Assembly: GCA_029258915.1 (NCBI GenBank)
Contig: JAPDJU010000001.1
Location: forward strand, 62,001-126,000
DNA length: 64,000 nucleotides
Reading direction: 5' to 3'
From: Thermoproteota archaeon
GTDB taxonomy: Archaea; Thermoproteota; Thermoprotei_A; EX4484-217-1
A model generated the notes under the pieces. It was not told where the DNA came from, ran no database searches, and saw only the letters and a program-made list of their open reading frames with translations. Made by a program: the position numbers and the translations under genes. This document shows, piece by piece, positions 20,127 to 28,296 of this stretch. Numbering within the stretch: the stretch's first letter is position 1; every line of letters starts with the position of its first letter.

Positions 20127-20782
20127 TTGCTTAGTTTCTCAATTCTATTTTTAATTGAGGGATAAACACCTATCTTTCTAAGAACGTATATTGTAAAGTG
20201 TATTATGTTCCTTGGAACACCACTTTTCTTCTCTCTAGTTCTTTCCTCTATGTACTTGTAAACCTCTATTACTTTATCCTTTCCTAAAAGTTTTACAGCA
20301 TACTTATCAGCTTCAAATTCCTCACGCCTGTAAATGAAGAAAACAGCTGAAATTACTACCGGAAAAAGTGCTAAACTTAGTAAGTCATTAAAATAACCTA
20401 CAATAAAAACTAATGTTAAAGCTATCATAGCTGTTACAAACACCTTAAACTGAGATCTTCTTCTTAAATGCCCTATTTCATGAGCTAAAAAAACCTTTGC
20501 AACATCAATTTTTCCCGCTAAGAATCTACCATCAATAATTATTAGAGGCTTAAATGGAGGTGTGTGAAGCGCCGCCATAACCAGCATTGAGCTTCCTACT
20601 TCTTTCCACATTTTCAGGTTTATGTTATCTCCATAAGCTTTCTTTACAAACTCTATGAGATCTTTAGGCACTGTATTATGGTCTATACTTATACTTTTAG
20701 ATGATATCACTAAGTATTGGAGAGTATATGTTAAATATAATGTTATTACTGCTAAGAGGATTTCAATAATTAGAAAATTCAA
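20102..20782 (-). CDS. M48-family membrane zinc metalloprotease (HtpX-like)
   Basis: 226 aa. An N-terminal membrane segment, then the zinc motif VFLAHEIGHLRR (HExxH), two internal hydrophobic segments (VTAMIALTLVFIVGYF, LSLALFPVVISAVFFIY), and the third ligand in REEFEADKYAVKLLG (ExxxD). This is the HtpX/Ste24 arrangement of membrane proteases in protein quality control. The start is a TTG. It follows the DUF1028 gene on the same strand by 5 bases, suggesting co-transcription, and overlaps the V4R gene end by 25 bases tail to tail. Confidence 0.86.
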   Translation of the reverse strand: MNFLIIEILLAVITLYLTYTLQYLVISSKSISIDHNTVPKDLIEFVKKAYGDNINLKMWKEVGSSMLVMAALHTPPFKPLIIIDGRFLAGKIDVAKVFLAHEIGHLRRRSQFKVFVTAMIALTLVFIVGYFNDLLSLALFPVVISAVFFIYRREEFEADKYAVKLLGKDKVIEVYKYIEERTREKKSGVPRNIIHFTIYVLRKIGVYPSIKNRIEKLSNYSSKTSK

Positions 20783-20787
20783 TTTGT

Positions 20788-21672
20788 TCAGCTCTTCCTA
20801 TATAGTTCCAGAAGGTATCTGTAAACAGTACCCCAAATGTAGTTATCAGTTCTCATTTTGTTTTCGAAATTATTTATTAGTATGAAGTCTTTGAAAGCGT
20901 TTTCTGTTTCTTCATCCCATACGCCTGTTATTTCACCTTTATAGTAACCTAGTTTCTTTAATGCTTTTTGAATAGTTTCAGCTACTTTATTTTTATCTAC
21001 TACATCATCAGGTTTCTCTCTTGTAAGAAGTGTTAATTCCCATATTCTAAATAGTCTTTTAAGTTCTTGAACTGGTTCTGGATGATCATCAACCCTTAAA
21101 TCAACATATCTGTCAGTATATCCTCCGTACCCTCCTTTTTCACGGACAACAATTATTGCCGCTGATTGCTTACCTCTACGATCCCCTCCAGCTTTATCTC
21201 CGGCTTCTAAAGCCGCTAGTAATTTATCTACTAGTTCTCCTTTGGTTTGTTCAAAAGCTTTAGCCATGGCTTCTAAAACCTCAGGCCCTGTAAGTATGTT
21301 TCCCTGAACAGCATAGTTACTTCCCACAATATGGCCAGCATAAGCATAACATTTAGAACCTGTAAACGCAGCTGCTTCGCCTTTACTGTCAACTATGCCT
21401 ACCTGTCTTTCCTCTTTTTGAGGATCATCGCTGATGAGTGTTTGTAAAACTTTTTTAGCACTATAACCTTTTTCTAAAAGCTCTAATCCTTTAGGGCCAT
21501 AAGATATATTTGCTAGCGCTTGTGTAGCTACCGCTCCAACATTTGCTTTAGCCCATGGGACAAGCGCTCCAACAGCTATAAACTTGGATGCTACAGCTAC
21601 ACCTAAGTCTTTAGTTTCAGGGTCATAACCCACTATTGAAAATGTGCTTAGTCCTTTTCTTTTAGTGCACAT
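20788..21672 (-). CDS. DUF1028 protein with C-terminal peptidoglycan-binding-like domain
   Basis: About 294 aa. The N-terminal DUF1028 domain (about 1-210) is an Ntn-hydrolase-like family: STFSIVGYDPETKDLGVAVASKFIAVGALVPWAKANVGAVATQALANISYGPKGLELL, then VQGNILTGPEVLEAMAKAF and GDRRGKQSAAIIVV. The C-terminal part (ETIQKALKKLGYYKGEITGVWDEETENAFKDF) matches the short helical PG_binding_1 repeat, though this organism should lack peptidoglycan. I prefer the ATG at 21672 over the GTG at 21681. A TTTTTAAAAA box lies about 30 bases upstream, so the mRNA may be leaderless. The natural substrate of DUF1028 is unknown. Confidence 0.85.
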   Translation of the reverse strand: MCTKRKGLSTFSIVGYDPETKDLGVAVASKFIAVGALVPWAKANVGAVATQALANISYGPKGLELLEKGYSAKKVLQTLISDDPQKEERQVGIVDSKGEAAAFTGSKCYAYAGHIVGSNYAVQGNILTGPEVLEAMAKAFEQTKGELVDKLLAALEAGDKAGGDRRGKQSAAIIVVREKGGYGGYTDRYVDLRVDDHPEPVQELKRLFRIWELTLLTREKPDDVVDKNKVAETIQKALKKLGYYKGEITGVWDEETENAFKDFILINNFENKMRTDNYIWGTVYRYLLELYRKS

Positions 21673-21729
21673 TGTTAACACATACGTAATGTATATTTTT
21701 AAAAACTAATATTTTTCTATGCTCTAGAA

Positions 21730-21975
21730 CTACTTCTTAAATCTTCTTTTCAAATAAATGTAAAGTATAAGTAAAACAGCATATGTTAAAGCAAAAGCCC
21801 AGGTTTTTGTTTCTACTTCCAAATGGAAAGTATTAATATCATATGTGATATCTATTAAAAAGAAAGTCTCACCTAAATATCGAGTAATAATCACTAATAT
21901 CAAAATTGTTAGCAAAGCAATAGTGACCAGTATTTTAAGCGCATAGGTTACCTTCAAACTATAACACCAAATCAC
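21730..21975 (-). CDS. Small membrane protein (81 aa), unknown
   Basis: Two hydrophobic helices (about residues 10-32 and 58-75) and a basic C-terminal tail (YLKRRFKK). The start is a GTG. There is no recognised family. It lies between the DUF1028 gene and the divergent M50 peptidase gene. Moderate support from its length and membrane-protein composition. Confidence 0.45.
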   Translation of the reverse strand: MIWCYSLKVTYALKILVTIALLTILILVIITRYLGETFFLIDITYDINTFHLEVETKTWAFALTYAVLLILYIYLKRRFKK

Positions 21976-22034
21976 TTTTAAATACTGTAAGGATATATAA
22001 CTTGTCCGACGTATTACTCATAAGGGTATAGACG

Positions 22035-22703
22035 ATGTCTATGTACGATGTAAGTCGAAGACCAGGTATTCTAAACTGGTTTTTAGCTACTGAGTTTAGA
22101 CAACTACTACTTTCAGCATTGGTTATAGCATTTGCTTTTTCAATAAGATATTTGATTTTCGGCAGATATAGGTTAGAATATGTTTCGGCCACAATATTGG
22201 CTGTAATATTAGCTTTTATTCCTCATGAGCTCTCCCATAGACATATTGCTAGGAAACTAGGTTACTATGCTAGATATAGGGTTTGGCTTTTAGGCTTAGC
22301 ATTAGCAATAGTATTTCCTCTCTTAACACTTGGTAGCCTCATATTTGCAGCTCCAGGAGCTGTTGTAATTTATCCTAAGTATCCTTTCGGCTATGTTAGT
22401 AGGAGAGACTATGGCTTAATTGCATTAGCAGGGCCCTTAGCTAACATTATTGTAGGTTATACTTCTTTAGTCCTTTTAACAATGATGAAAACTATTATCC
22501 ACATGTATTCATTCTTACTTATACTCGTATTGTTTGTCATTATGGAAATTAATTTATGGTTAGCAATGTTTAACCTAATACCCTTCCCACCACTTGACGG
22601 TTCAAAGGTATTTGCATGGAATAAAGTATTATGGCTAATAGCATTTGCTCTTTCAGCAGTACCATTATTCCTAATGTTATACGGACTACGTTTCTTCATC
22701 TAA
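22035..22703 (+). CDS. M50-family site-2-type membrane metalloprotease
   Basis: 222 aa, polytopic. The zinc motif HExxH is seen in LAFIPHELSHRHIARKLGYYARYR inside the second membrane segment. The third ligand region is FNLIPFPPLDGSKVFAWN, equivalent to the NPLDG motif of site-2 proteases. These enzymes cleave within membranes, often releasing regulators. Its target is unknown. It stands alone in a single-gene unit. Confidence 0.88.
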   Translation: MSMYDVSRRPGILNWFLATEFRQLLLSALVIAFAFSIRYLIFGRYRLEYVSATILAVILAFIPHELSHRHIARKLGYYARYRVWLLGLALAIVFPLLTLGSLIFAAPGAVVIYPKYPFGYVSRRDYGLIALAGPLANIIVGYTSLVLLTMMKTIIHMYSFLLILVLFVIMEINLWLAMFNLIPFPPLDGSKVFAWNKVLWLIAFALSAVPLFLMLYGLRFFI

Positions 22704-22779
22704 AACATTAAACACTTAATTTACGGGTAAAAATAAAAACCACTTAAGATAATTAAATGTCAAGGCTAAGGGTGGTTTT

Positions 22780-23445
22780 ATGGAGTGGAAAGTAGAGTAT
22801 AGTCCTTCATATTCAATACTTAAAGTTTTCTTAAACCCTAGAGAATCTGTGACAGCTGAAGCAGGAGCTTATGTTTTACATAAAGGAGATATTGATATTA
22901 AAACACATACTGGAGGAGGACTCTTTAAAGCCTTAGCAAGAGCTGTTTTAGCAGGTGAAACATTATTTGTAAACACGTTTATTGCTAGAAGTAATGCTGA
23001 ACTATGGTTTGCACCTGGAGTTCCAGGAGACATATTATATGTTCCTCTTAAAGGAGAAAGCCTTATAATACAAGATACATCATACTTAGCACACCATGGT
23101 GATGTAGATCTCGGTGTTGCGTGGAGAGGTTTTAGAGGATTATTAGCTGAAGGCTCCTTAGTCTGGTTTAAAGCAAGCGGCTATGGAGGCGTTTGGGTAA
23201 ACAGCTATGGTGCAATGGAGAAAATAGATCTTAGGCCAGGGGAGAGAATGACTATCGACAACTTCCACTTTGTAGCAATGGATAGTAGTGTTTCATGGAA
23301 AGTTAGGAAGTTTGGCGGAATAAAAAGCTTCATATTTGGCGGTGAAGGAGTAGTTATTGAAGTTAAAGGTCCAGGAAGAGTTTTTGTACAGACGAGAACA
23401 ATACCGCCGTTGGCTGGGATACTACGTAAGTTCATAAGGAAATAA
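22780..23445 (+). CDS. AIM24/TIGR00266 family protein
   Basis: 221 aa. Beta-rich sequence with the family pattern: MEWKVEYSPSYSILKVFLNPRESVTAEAGAYVLHKGDIDIKTHTGGG, GETLFVNTFIARSNAELWFAPGVPGDILYVPLKGESLIIQDTSYLA, and PGERMTIDNFHFVAMDSSVSWKVRKFGGIKSFIFGGEGVVIEVKGPGRVFVQTRT. The family is widespread and named after yeast AIM24. Its biochemical role is not established. AAGGGTGG precedes the start. Confidence 0.9.
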   Translation: MEWKVEYSPSYSILKVFLNPRESVTAEAGAYVLHKGDIDIKTHTGGGLFKALARAVLAGETLFVNTFIARSNAELWFAPGVPGDILYVPLKGESLIIQDTSYLAHHGDVDLGVAWRGFRGLLAEGSLVWFKASGYGGVWVNSYGAMEKIDLRPGERMTIDNFHFVAMDSSVSWKVRKFGGIKSFIFGGEGVVIEVKGPGRVFVQTRTIPPLAGILRKFIRK

Positions 23446-23511
23446 GTTCTTCACTTACAGTTAACAATTTTTTATCTTGGTAAAACATGACACTTTCCTA
23501 GGTAGATTGTC

Positions 23512-24231
23512 ATGCCTATAATTAGTGAGATGCCTCTTACACCAATAGACATAATTATTGACTCTAGGGAAGCATCTAAAAACAAAGATATAATTAGAAT
23601 TTTAAAGATTAAAGGTGTTAAATTAGCTATTTCAGCCTTAACCGTAGGAGATTATTTTCTATTGGCCTCTGAAGGTAAAAAACCTATACTTGTTGAAAGA
23701 AAAACAGTAATGGATTTTCTAAATAGTATAAGAGATAAGAGAGTTTGGGATCAAGCTAAAATTCTTAAAGAAGCTGAAGAAATTGAAGAAATAATTCCAG
23801 TAATTATTCTTGAAGGCTCTTTAAGTGCTGTAGAAAGGTTTACCAGATGGAGAATATCAGCAGTACTAAGAGTAATCGATGAATTAGTTCTTAACTGGAA
23901 CTTAAAGATAATTCCAACACCAAATAAAAAATCTACAGCAGAATGGCTTGTAGCAAAAGCCAAAGCGCTGGGAGCACCCGAGAAAAAGAAGCCGCCAAGG
24001 CTTAGAGTTAAGAAGAAACCTATGAGTATAAATGAGCAAATACTTTATGTTGCAGAAGGCTTAGTAGGCCCAGTTTTGGCTAGAAGGCTTTTAACATATT
24101 TTAAAACTCTAAGAAATATAGCTAATGCAAGCACAGTTGAGCTTATGAGAGTTGAAGGCGTAGGTGAAAAACGTGCAAGAGAAATATATTCAATATTTAA
24201 TACACCATGGAAGTCTGCGGAAAGAGAATAA
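23512..24231 (+). CDS. xpf: XPF/ERCC4-type structure-specific endonuclease, short archaeal form
   Basis: 239 aa. Nuclease domain (about 1-140): IIIDSREASKNKDIIRILK, VGDYFLLASEGKKPILVERKTVMDFLNSIRDKRVWDQ, which is the GDx(n)ERKx3D active site. A C-terminal tandem HhH domain follows: VAEGLVGPVLARRLLTYFKTLRNIANASTVELMRVEGVGEKRAREIYSIF. The helicase domain of euryarchaeal Hef is missing, as in crenarchaea. It cuts flapped and branched DNA in repair, working with PCNA. The 3' end overlaps the next gene. Confidence 0.95.
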   Translation: MPIISEMPLTPIDIIIDSREASKNKDIIRILKIKGVKLAISALTVGDYFLLASEGKKPILVERKTVMDFLNSIRDKRVWDQAKILKEAEEIEEIIPVIILEGSLSAVERFTRWRISAVLRVIDELVLNWNLKIIPTPNKKSTAEWLVAKAKALGAPEKKKPPRLRVKKKPMSINEQILYVAEGLVGPVLARRLLTYFKTLRNIANASTVELMRVEGVGEKRAREIYSIFNTPWKSAERE

Positions 24232-24631
24232 AGAAGTTAATGTTAAGATAAACTGTAAGCTTAACGGAAAATACTGCGGTAAATGCTGCTACAATACGGA
24301 AATGCCGCTTACTAGGGAAGATATTAAGAGGATAGTAAAACTAGGTTTCCCTGAAAAATACTTTGTAAACTTCAATAATCAAGTCCCTAAGCTAAAAAAC
24401 ATTGAAGGACACTGTGTTTTCCTCGATGTACAAACAGGTAAATGTAAAATATATGAAAACAGACCTTTAGGTTGCAGACTTTATCCTCTGGTTTATGATG
24501 CTAAAGAGAATATAGTTACTGTTGATAAATTATGTCCTAAATTTAATGAGGTATCCGAAGAAACCATAAGGAAGTACGAAGGACATGTTAGAGACCTTGC
24601 AAGCAAGGTTCTTAAAGGAAAGCTTAACTAA
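24173..24631 (+). CDS. YkgJ-family cysteine-cluster protein
   Basis: About 152 aa. The Cys pattern CKLNGKYCGKCCYNTEMPLTREDIKRI at the N-terminus and GHCVFLDVQTGKCKIYENRPLGCRLYPLVYDAKENIVTVDKLCP later is that of the YkgJ/UPF0153 family, thought to bind zinc or an Fe-S cluster. Its role is unknown. The gene overlaps the xpf end by 59 bases. GTG 24173 has GGTGA just upstream, and GTG 24164 is the alternative. Tight overlap suggests translation is coupled to xpf. Confidence 0.85.
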   Translation: MQEKYIQYLIHHGSLRKENKEVNVKINCKLNGKYCGKCCYNTEMPLTREDIKRIVKLGFPEKYFVNFNNQVPKLKNIEGHCVFLDVQTGKCKIYENRPLGCRLYPLVYDAKENIVTVDKLCPKFNEVSEETIRKYEGHVRDLASKVLKGKLN

Positions 24632-25499
24632 GCTTATTTGACCTGTAAAGTTCTTTTCTCTTAACCTCGAGAACATTAATAGGTTTACCCATAAACTCTG
24701 CTGCTGTTAATACTTTAACCTTAAACATTTTAGCATAATCTAGTACTTCAGCAATTCTGTCTTTATAATCAGGGTCTCTAACTAAGTGATGGTCAAGGAT
24801 CATTGTTTTTACTCCGGAGAAAACAATTTTCTTTAAATTCTCTACGGCATTACCTAAATCTTCCTGAGAAAAACGGTAACCTAACATGTATGTTAGGGGG
24901 CCGTCTATGATAGCAATTTCAGGTTTTTCGCTAAGTATGAATCTGAGCTGATTCTCTAGCACCGGTCCTTCGACATCAGAGGTGTATACTAAAGAATGTT
25001 CTCTATCGCTAATAGAGACTTCAACAACATAGCCTAACCTATCATTAACACCGTGAGGCACCGGTTCCGAAAACTTAATAGTAGTTCCACCTTTAACTAT
25101 GAAATTATTATCAGCTACCTTTATTTCTTTAGCATACTGCTTAATCATCTTCAGAAATCTTGAAGCCCTAATTCTTTGAGAAATATTAATCTTCTCTTTA
25201 GGATGTTTAACGTAAACCTCTTTCCCTCTGTAAAGCTCGACGGGAATTAGTCTGTTAGGATCATGATGATCGTAGTGATAATGGGTTATAATTACTATTT
25301 CTGCTTCCTTTAAATACTCACTTATTTCTTCAACTAATTCGTAAAGTTTCTCTACTTCAACTCTGTGAGGAGGTAGGCCAAAACGCCTAGGGGCTAATGC
25401 TGCAGCAGGGTCTATATGTATTAGTGAGTCTTTAGTTTGAATGAATGTTGACTGAGAACGTACACCTAAACTATCGAAGGCTATGAGCTTAATCTCCAT
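24624..25499 (-). CDS. Metallo-beta-lactamase-fold hydrolase, UPF0282 (COG2248) family
   Basis: 291 aa. N-terminus MEIKLIAFDSLGVRSQSTFIQTKDSLIHIDPAAALAPRRFGLPPHRVE is diagnostic of UPF0282. Metal ligands: THYHYDHHDP (HxHxDH), VPHGVND, VYTSDVEGP, and ILDHHLVRD. The substrate is unknown, and relatives of this fold include nucleases and phosphodiesterases. The gene overlaps the YkgJ-type gene tail to tail by 8 bases. Confidence 0.92.
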   Translation of the reverse strand: MEIKLIAFDSLGVRSQSTFIQTKDSLIHIDPAAALAPRRFGLPPHRVEVEKLYELVEEISEYLKEAEIVIITHYHYDHHDPNRLIPVELYRGKEVYVKHPKEKINISQRIRASRFLKMIKQYAKEIKVADNNFIVKGGTTIKFSEPVPHGVNDRLGYVVEVSISDREHSLVYTSDVEGPVLENQLRFILSEKPEIAIIDGPLTYMLGYRFSQEDLGNAVENLKKIVFSGVKTMILDHHLVRDPDYKDRIAEVLDYAKMFKVKVLTAAEFMGKPINVLEVKRKELYRSNKLS

Positions 25500-25630
25500 G
25501 GCAGCTCTTATCCTTATACTAAATTGCTAAAGTATTTAAGTACATGCTAAGTATTTATCTTTACTCAGAAAAACTTAAGTTAAAAAGTGTTGTAAAACTG
25601 TTTTAGATTATTCAAAGAGGTGCTAGAAAA

Positions 25631-27151
25631 GTGGCATACAAGAAGTTTTACATAACAACGCCAATATACTATCCGAACAATCCACCGCACATAGGTACAG
25701 CATACACTACAGTAGTTGCAGATGTTATTGCAAGGTATAAGCAAAGCTTAAGATATGATGTCTTCTTCTTAACGGGAACCGACGAACATGGTATGAAAAT
25801 TTTTAGAGAAGCTAAGAAGAGAGGGTTTAATGTTAAAGAATTTGTTGATAAACAAGCGGAAATATTTAAGAAAACGTGGAGTAAGCTACTCATATCTTAT
25901 AGTAGGTTTATAAGAACAACGGAGAAAGACCATGAAGAAACGGTTAAAGAGATTCTAAAGAAAATGTATGAAAGTGGAGACATTTACAAGGGATACTATG
26001 AGGGATTCTACTGTGTTGACTGTGAAAGATATTATACTCCTAAAGACTTAAAAAATGAACTCTGCCCCATACATTTAAGACCCGTTGAAAAACTAAGAAT
26101 GGAATCTTACTTCTTCAAACTAAGTGCTTATAAAAATAAGCTTCTTAAATTCTATGAGGAAAATCCCGAATTCTTACCTGAAAGATATAAAAACGAAATT
26201 ATAAGTAAAGTTAAAGAAGAACTAAGAGACATAAGCATTTCTAGACCTAAAAAATATTTAGAATGGGGCATTCCATTACCTTTTGATGAAAACCATGTAG
26301 CTTACGTATGGATTGACGCTCTTCTAAACTATGTCTCAGGAATAGGATACCGTAGAAATGAAAAAGAGTTCTCCAAATACTGGCCGCCTGATATGCAGCT
26401 TATAGGTAAGGATATTTTATGGTTCCACACGGTTATTTGGCCAGCAATGCTTATGTCAGCTGGTTTAAAACTGCCCAAACGAATACTTGCCCACGGCTTC
26501 ATAACTATAGGTGGACGTAAAGTTTCAAAATCCGCTGGGGCTAGAAGCCTAGATTACTATATTGATAAGTTCGGCGTAGATATCCTGCGCTACTATTTAG
26601 TACGTAAGTTCTCCCCATTTAAAGATGTAGAATTTAATGAAGAAGAACTAAGAAGTATGACTAATGCGGAGCTAGCTAACACTCTAGGAAACTTTGTAAC
26701 TCGAGCTTTTGCCTTATATAGTAGGTACAACGAAATACTGGTTTTCACCGAGAAGCATCACTTAGAAGTTGAAGAAAAACTGAAAAATGCTGTAGAGAAG
26801 GTTATAAATAATGCTGATAGGTTTATTGAAGAACTAAAAGTCAAGGAACTTATTGAAGAAATAATGAGAGTAGTATTTATGTTGAACAATTACTTTAATG
26901 AGAAAGAACCATGGAAATTAGCTAAAAATAAGCAATATGAAGAATTTATAAAAGTAATGTTCAATTCGTTTGAAACTTTAGTTCACATTGCCGCACTATT
27001 GTACCCTGTAATACCTCAATCGATGAATAGCCTGTTTAACTACTTAGGCTTTGAGAAGCCACTAAAAATAGTTGAATTAAAAGAGTACGGTAAGAACATA
27101 GATTTTAGAAGAATAGAGAAAATTAAACCCATACTTTTCGCTAAACTCTAA
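25631..27151 (+). CDS. metG: Methionyl-tRNA synthetase, bacterial-like form
   Basis: 506 aa, class I synthetase. HIGH motif in YYPNNPPHIGTAYTTVVADVIARY, TGTDEHGMKI, and KMSKS as GGRKVSKSAGARSLDYYIDKFGVDILRYYL (about residue 297). The zinc-knuckle region CVDCERYYTPKDL...CPIHLRPVEKL carries a single CxxC plus CPxH, the shorter bacterial arrangement. The helical anticodon domain ends the protein, and the C-terminal dimerisation domain is absent. The start is GTG with GAGGTG upstream. It charges initiator and elongator tRNA-Met. The bacterial look suggests lateral transfer or an early paralogue, and whether a second, archaeal MetRS exists lies outside this window. Confidence 0.95.
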   Translation: MAYKKFYITTPIYYPNNPPHIGTAYTTVVADVIARYKQSLRYDVFFLTGTDEHGMKIFREAKKRGFNVKEFVDKQAEIFKKTWSKLLISYSRFIRTTEKDHEETVKEILKKMYESGDIYKGYYEGFYCVDCERYYTPKDLKNELCPIHLRPVEKLRMESYFFKLSAYKNKLLKFYEENPEFLPERYKNEIISKVKEELRDISISRPKKYLEWGIPLPFDENHVAYVWIDALLNYVSGIGYRRNEKEFSKYWPPDMQLIGKDILWFHTVIWPAMLMSAGLKLPKRILAHGFITIGGRKVSKSAGARSLDYYIDKFGVDILRYYLVRKFSPFKDVEFNEEELRSMTNAELANTLGNFVTRAFALYSRYNEILVFTEKHHLEVEEKLKNAVEKVINNADRFIEELKVKELIEEIMRVVFMLNNYFNEKEPWKLAKNKQYEEFIKVMFNSFETLVHIAALLYPVIPQSMNSLFNYLGFEKPLKIVELKEYGKNIDFRRIEKIKPILFAKL

Positions 27152-27523
27152 ACCCTATACCTTCTCCAAAATAAGCGAAAGAAGACATAAAAAATTCTAA
27201 CGGTAAAAGTCCACTTCCTATTTTAATGATGCCTAAGAACCGTAAACTCCATGGGTTCCCCTCTTCTCTCTACTACATTAACAACTATGGTTTCCGAAGA
27301 AACCACTACTTTAGAGTTTTAAATTAAATCTTTCCTATATGTGTAGGAACATGGACCCCTAGCTGTGGCAAGTGTAGCTACATAGTTTAACCTTGCACTT
27401 TTAACAGTAACTTAAGTTCAGTAGTCCAAAATACATAAATTGTTCCGGACCCATTATATAATAGTATCACACTGTACTATGCAGGAAGTATTTTATTTAT
27501 TGCCAATTATGCTGGTGTAAACT
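27152..27523. other. Intergenic region, 372 bases, no gene seen
   Basis: No open frame with a plausible start or family match was found on either strand. A TATA-like stretch (ATTATATAATAG) lies about 70 bases before the next start. A moderately G+C-rich patch near 27350-27385 (GGACCCCTAGCTGTGGCAAGTGTAGCTAC) might fold, but it does not form a tRNA cloverleaf. Confidence 0.4.
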
Positions 27524-27907
27524 TTGGAATGCCTAACGATTAAAAAAGAACTTATTAGGTTATTACGTAATAATAAGAAAATAAAATTTGTTGTCGACGA
27601 TTCTATTAGAGGAGTAAGCGGTGTAAAACATAAAGTCGATATACATATCGTTGATCCATGCGATCTAGCTTTAGTAATAACTCACTATGACTTAAAAATA
27701 GAAGTAATAAAAGCCGTTGTGATAAGTATAGATATACATATGCCAATAATCTTACTTGTAAATGAAAACAACTTTTTAAGATATAAAGAAGAATTATCTG
27801 AAATTCTAGAAACAATATCTCTGAAAATAATTACGTATAGTGATAAAGAACAAGACCTTATGAAAGTATATTATAAGGTAGTAGAGGAATGCGAAAAGGC
27901 TAAATAA
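27524..27907 (+). CDS. Hypothetical protein, possibly a degenerate PD-(D/E)XK nuclease-like fold
   Basis: 127 aa, TTG start. The order of elements (helix RNNKKIKFVVDDSIRGVSGVKHKVDIHIVDPCDLALVITHYD, then helix, then strand MPIILLVNENNF) resembles the core of small archaeal Mrr/Holliday-junction-like nucleases (SGVKHKVDI pattern). However, the expected E-x-K on the third strand is replaced by VITHY, so it would be catalytically dead if related. I do not recognise an exact family. Strand bias and length support it being translated. Confidence 0.5.
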   Translation: MECLTIKKELIRLLRNNKKIKFVVDDSIRGVSGVKHKVDIHIVDPCDLALVITHYDLKIEVIKAVVISIDIHMPIILLVNENNFLRYKEELSEILETISLKIITYSDKEQDLMKVYYKVVEECEKAK

Positions 27908-28117
27908 TTAATGTTTCTCTTTTAAAAATAAACTCCCGTAAACCCTTAATTACACTCTCAGCATAGTTCATAGCTATTGAGGAACTTACATATTTATTCA
28001 AAGCTAAAACAAGAGCATTACTTCTAACAAGAGATACCATGATATACCATAGGTTATTCCTTTTATGTATTCAAAAGTTTCAAGAGCACAGATTACATTA
28101 AGGGGTAGGTCACCCAT
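27900..28117 (-). pseudogene. Possible small degraded gene remnant
   Basis: On the minus strand two adjacent short frames look coding-like. From 28117: MGDLPLNVICALETFEYIKGITYG. In another frame from 28040 to a stop at 27900: MVSLVRSNALVLALNKYVSSSIAMNYAESVIKGLREFIFK. They may be one frameshifted gene. I recognise no family and the evidence is only codon-like composition. The rest of this 390-base gap (to 28296) shows nothing else apart from the promoter region of the next gene. Confidence 0.2.
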
Positions 28118-28296
28118 GGTATTTTATTATTCTTTATTCCCTATTACTAATATACGTGTCTAACGAGCTACCATGAACTATCAGAAAACATCTCAACCCA
28201 GGTAACTGTTCCGTGACTGTTCCAAAATTCTCCCGACATGGATTTGGGACTACATTAAAAAATTAACAAAAACTAAGATTTCACATGGTGGTAGAC

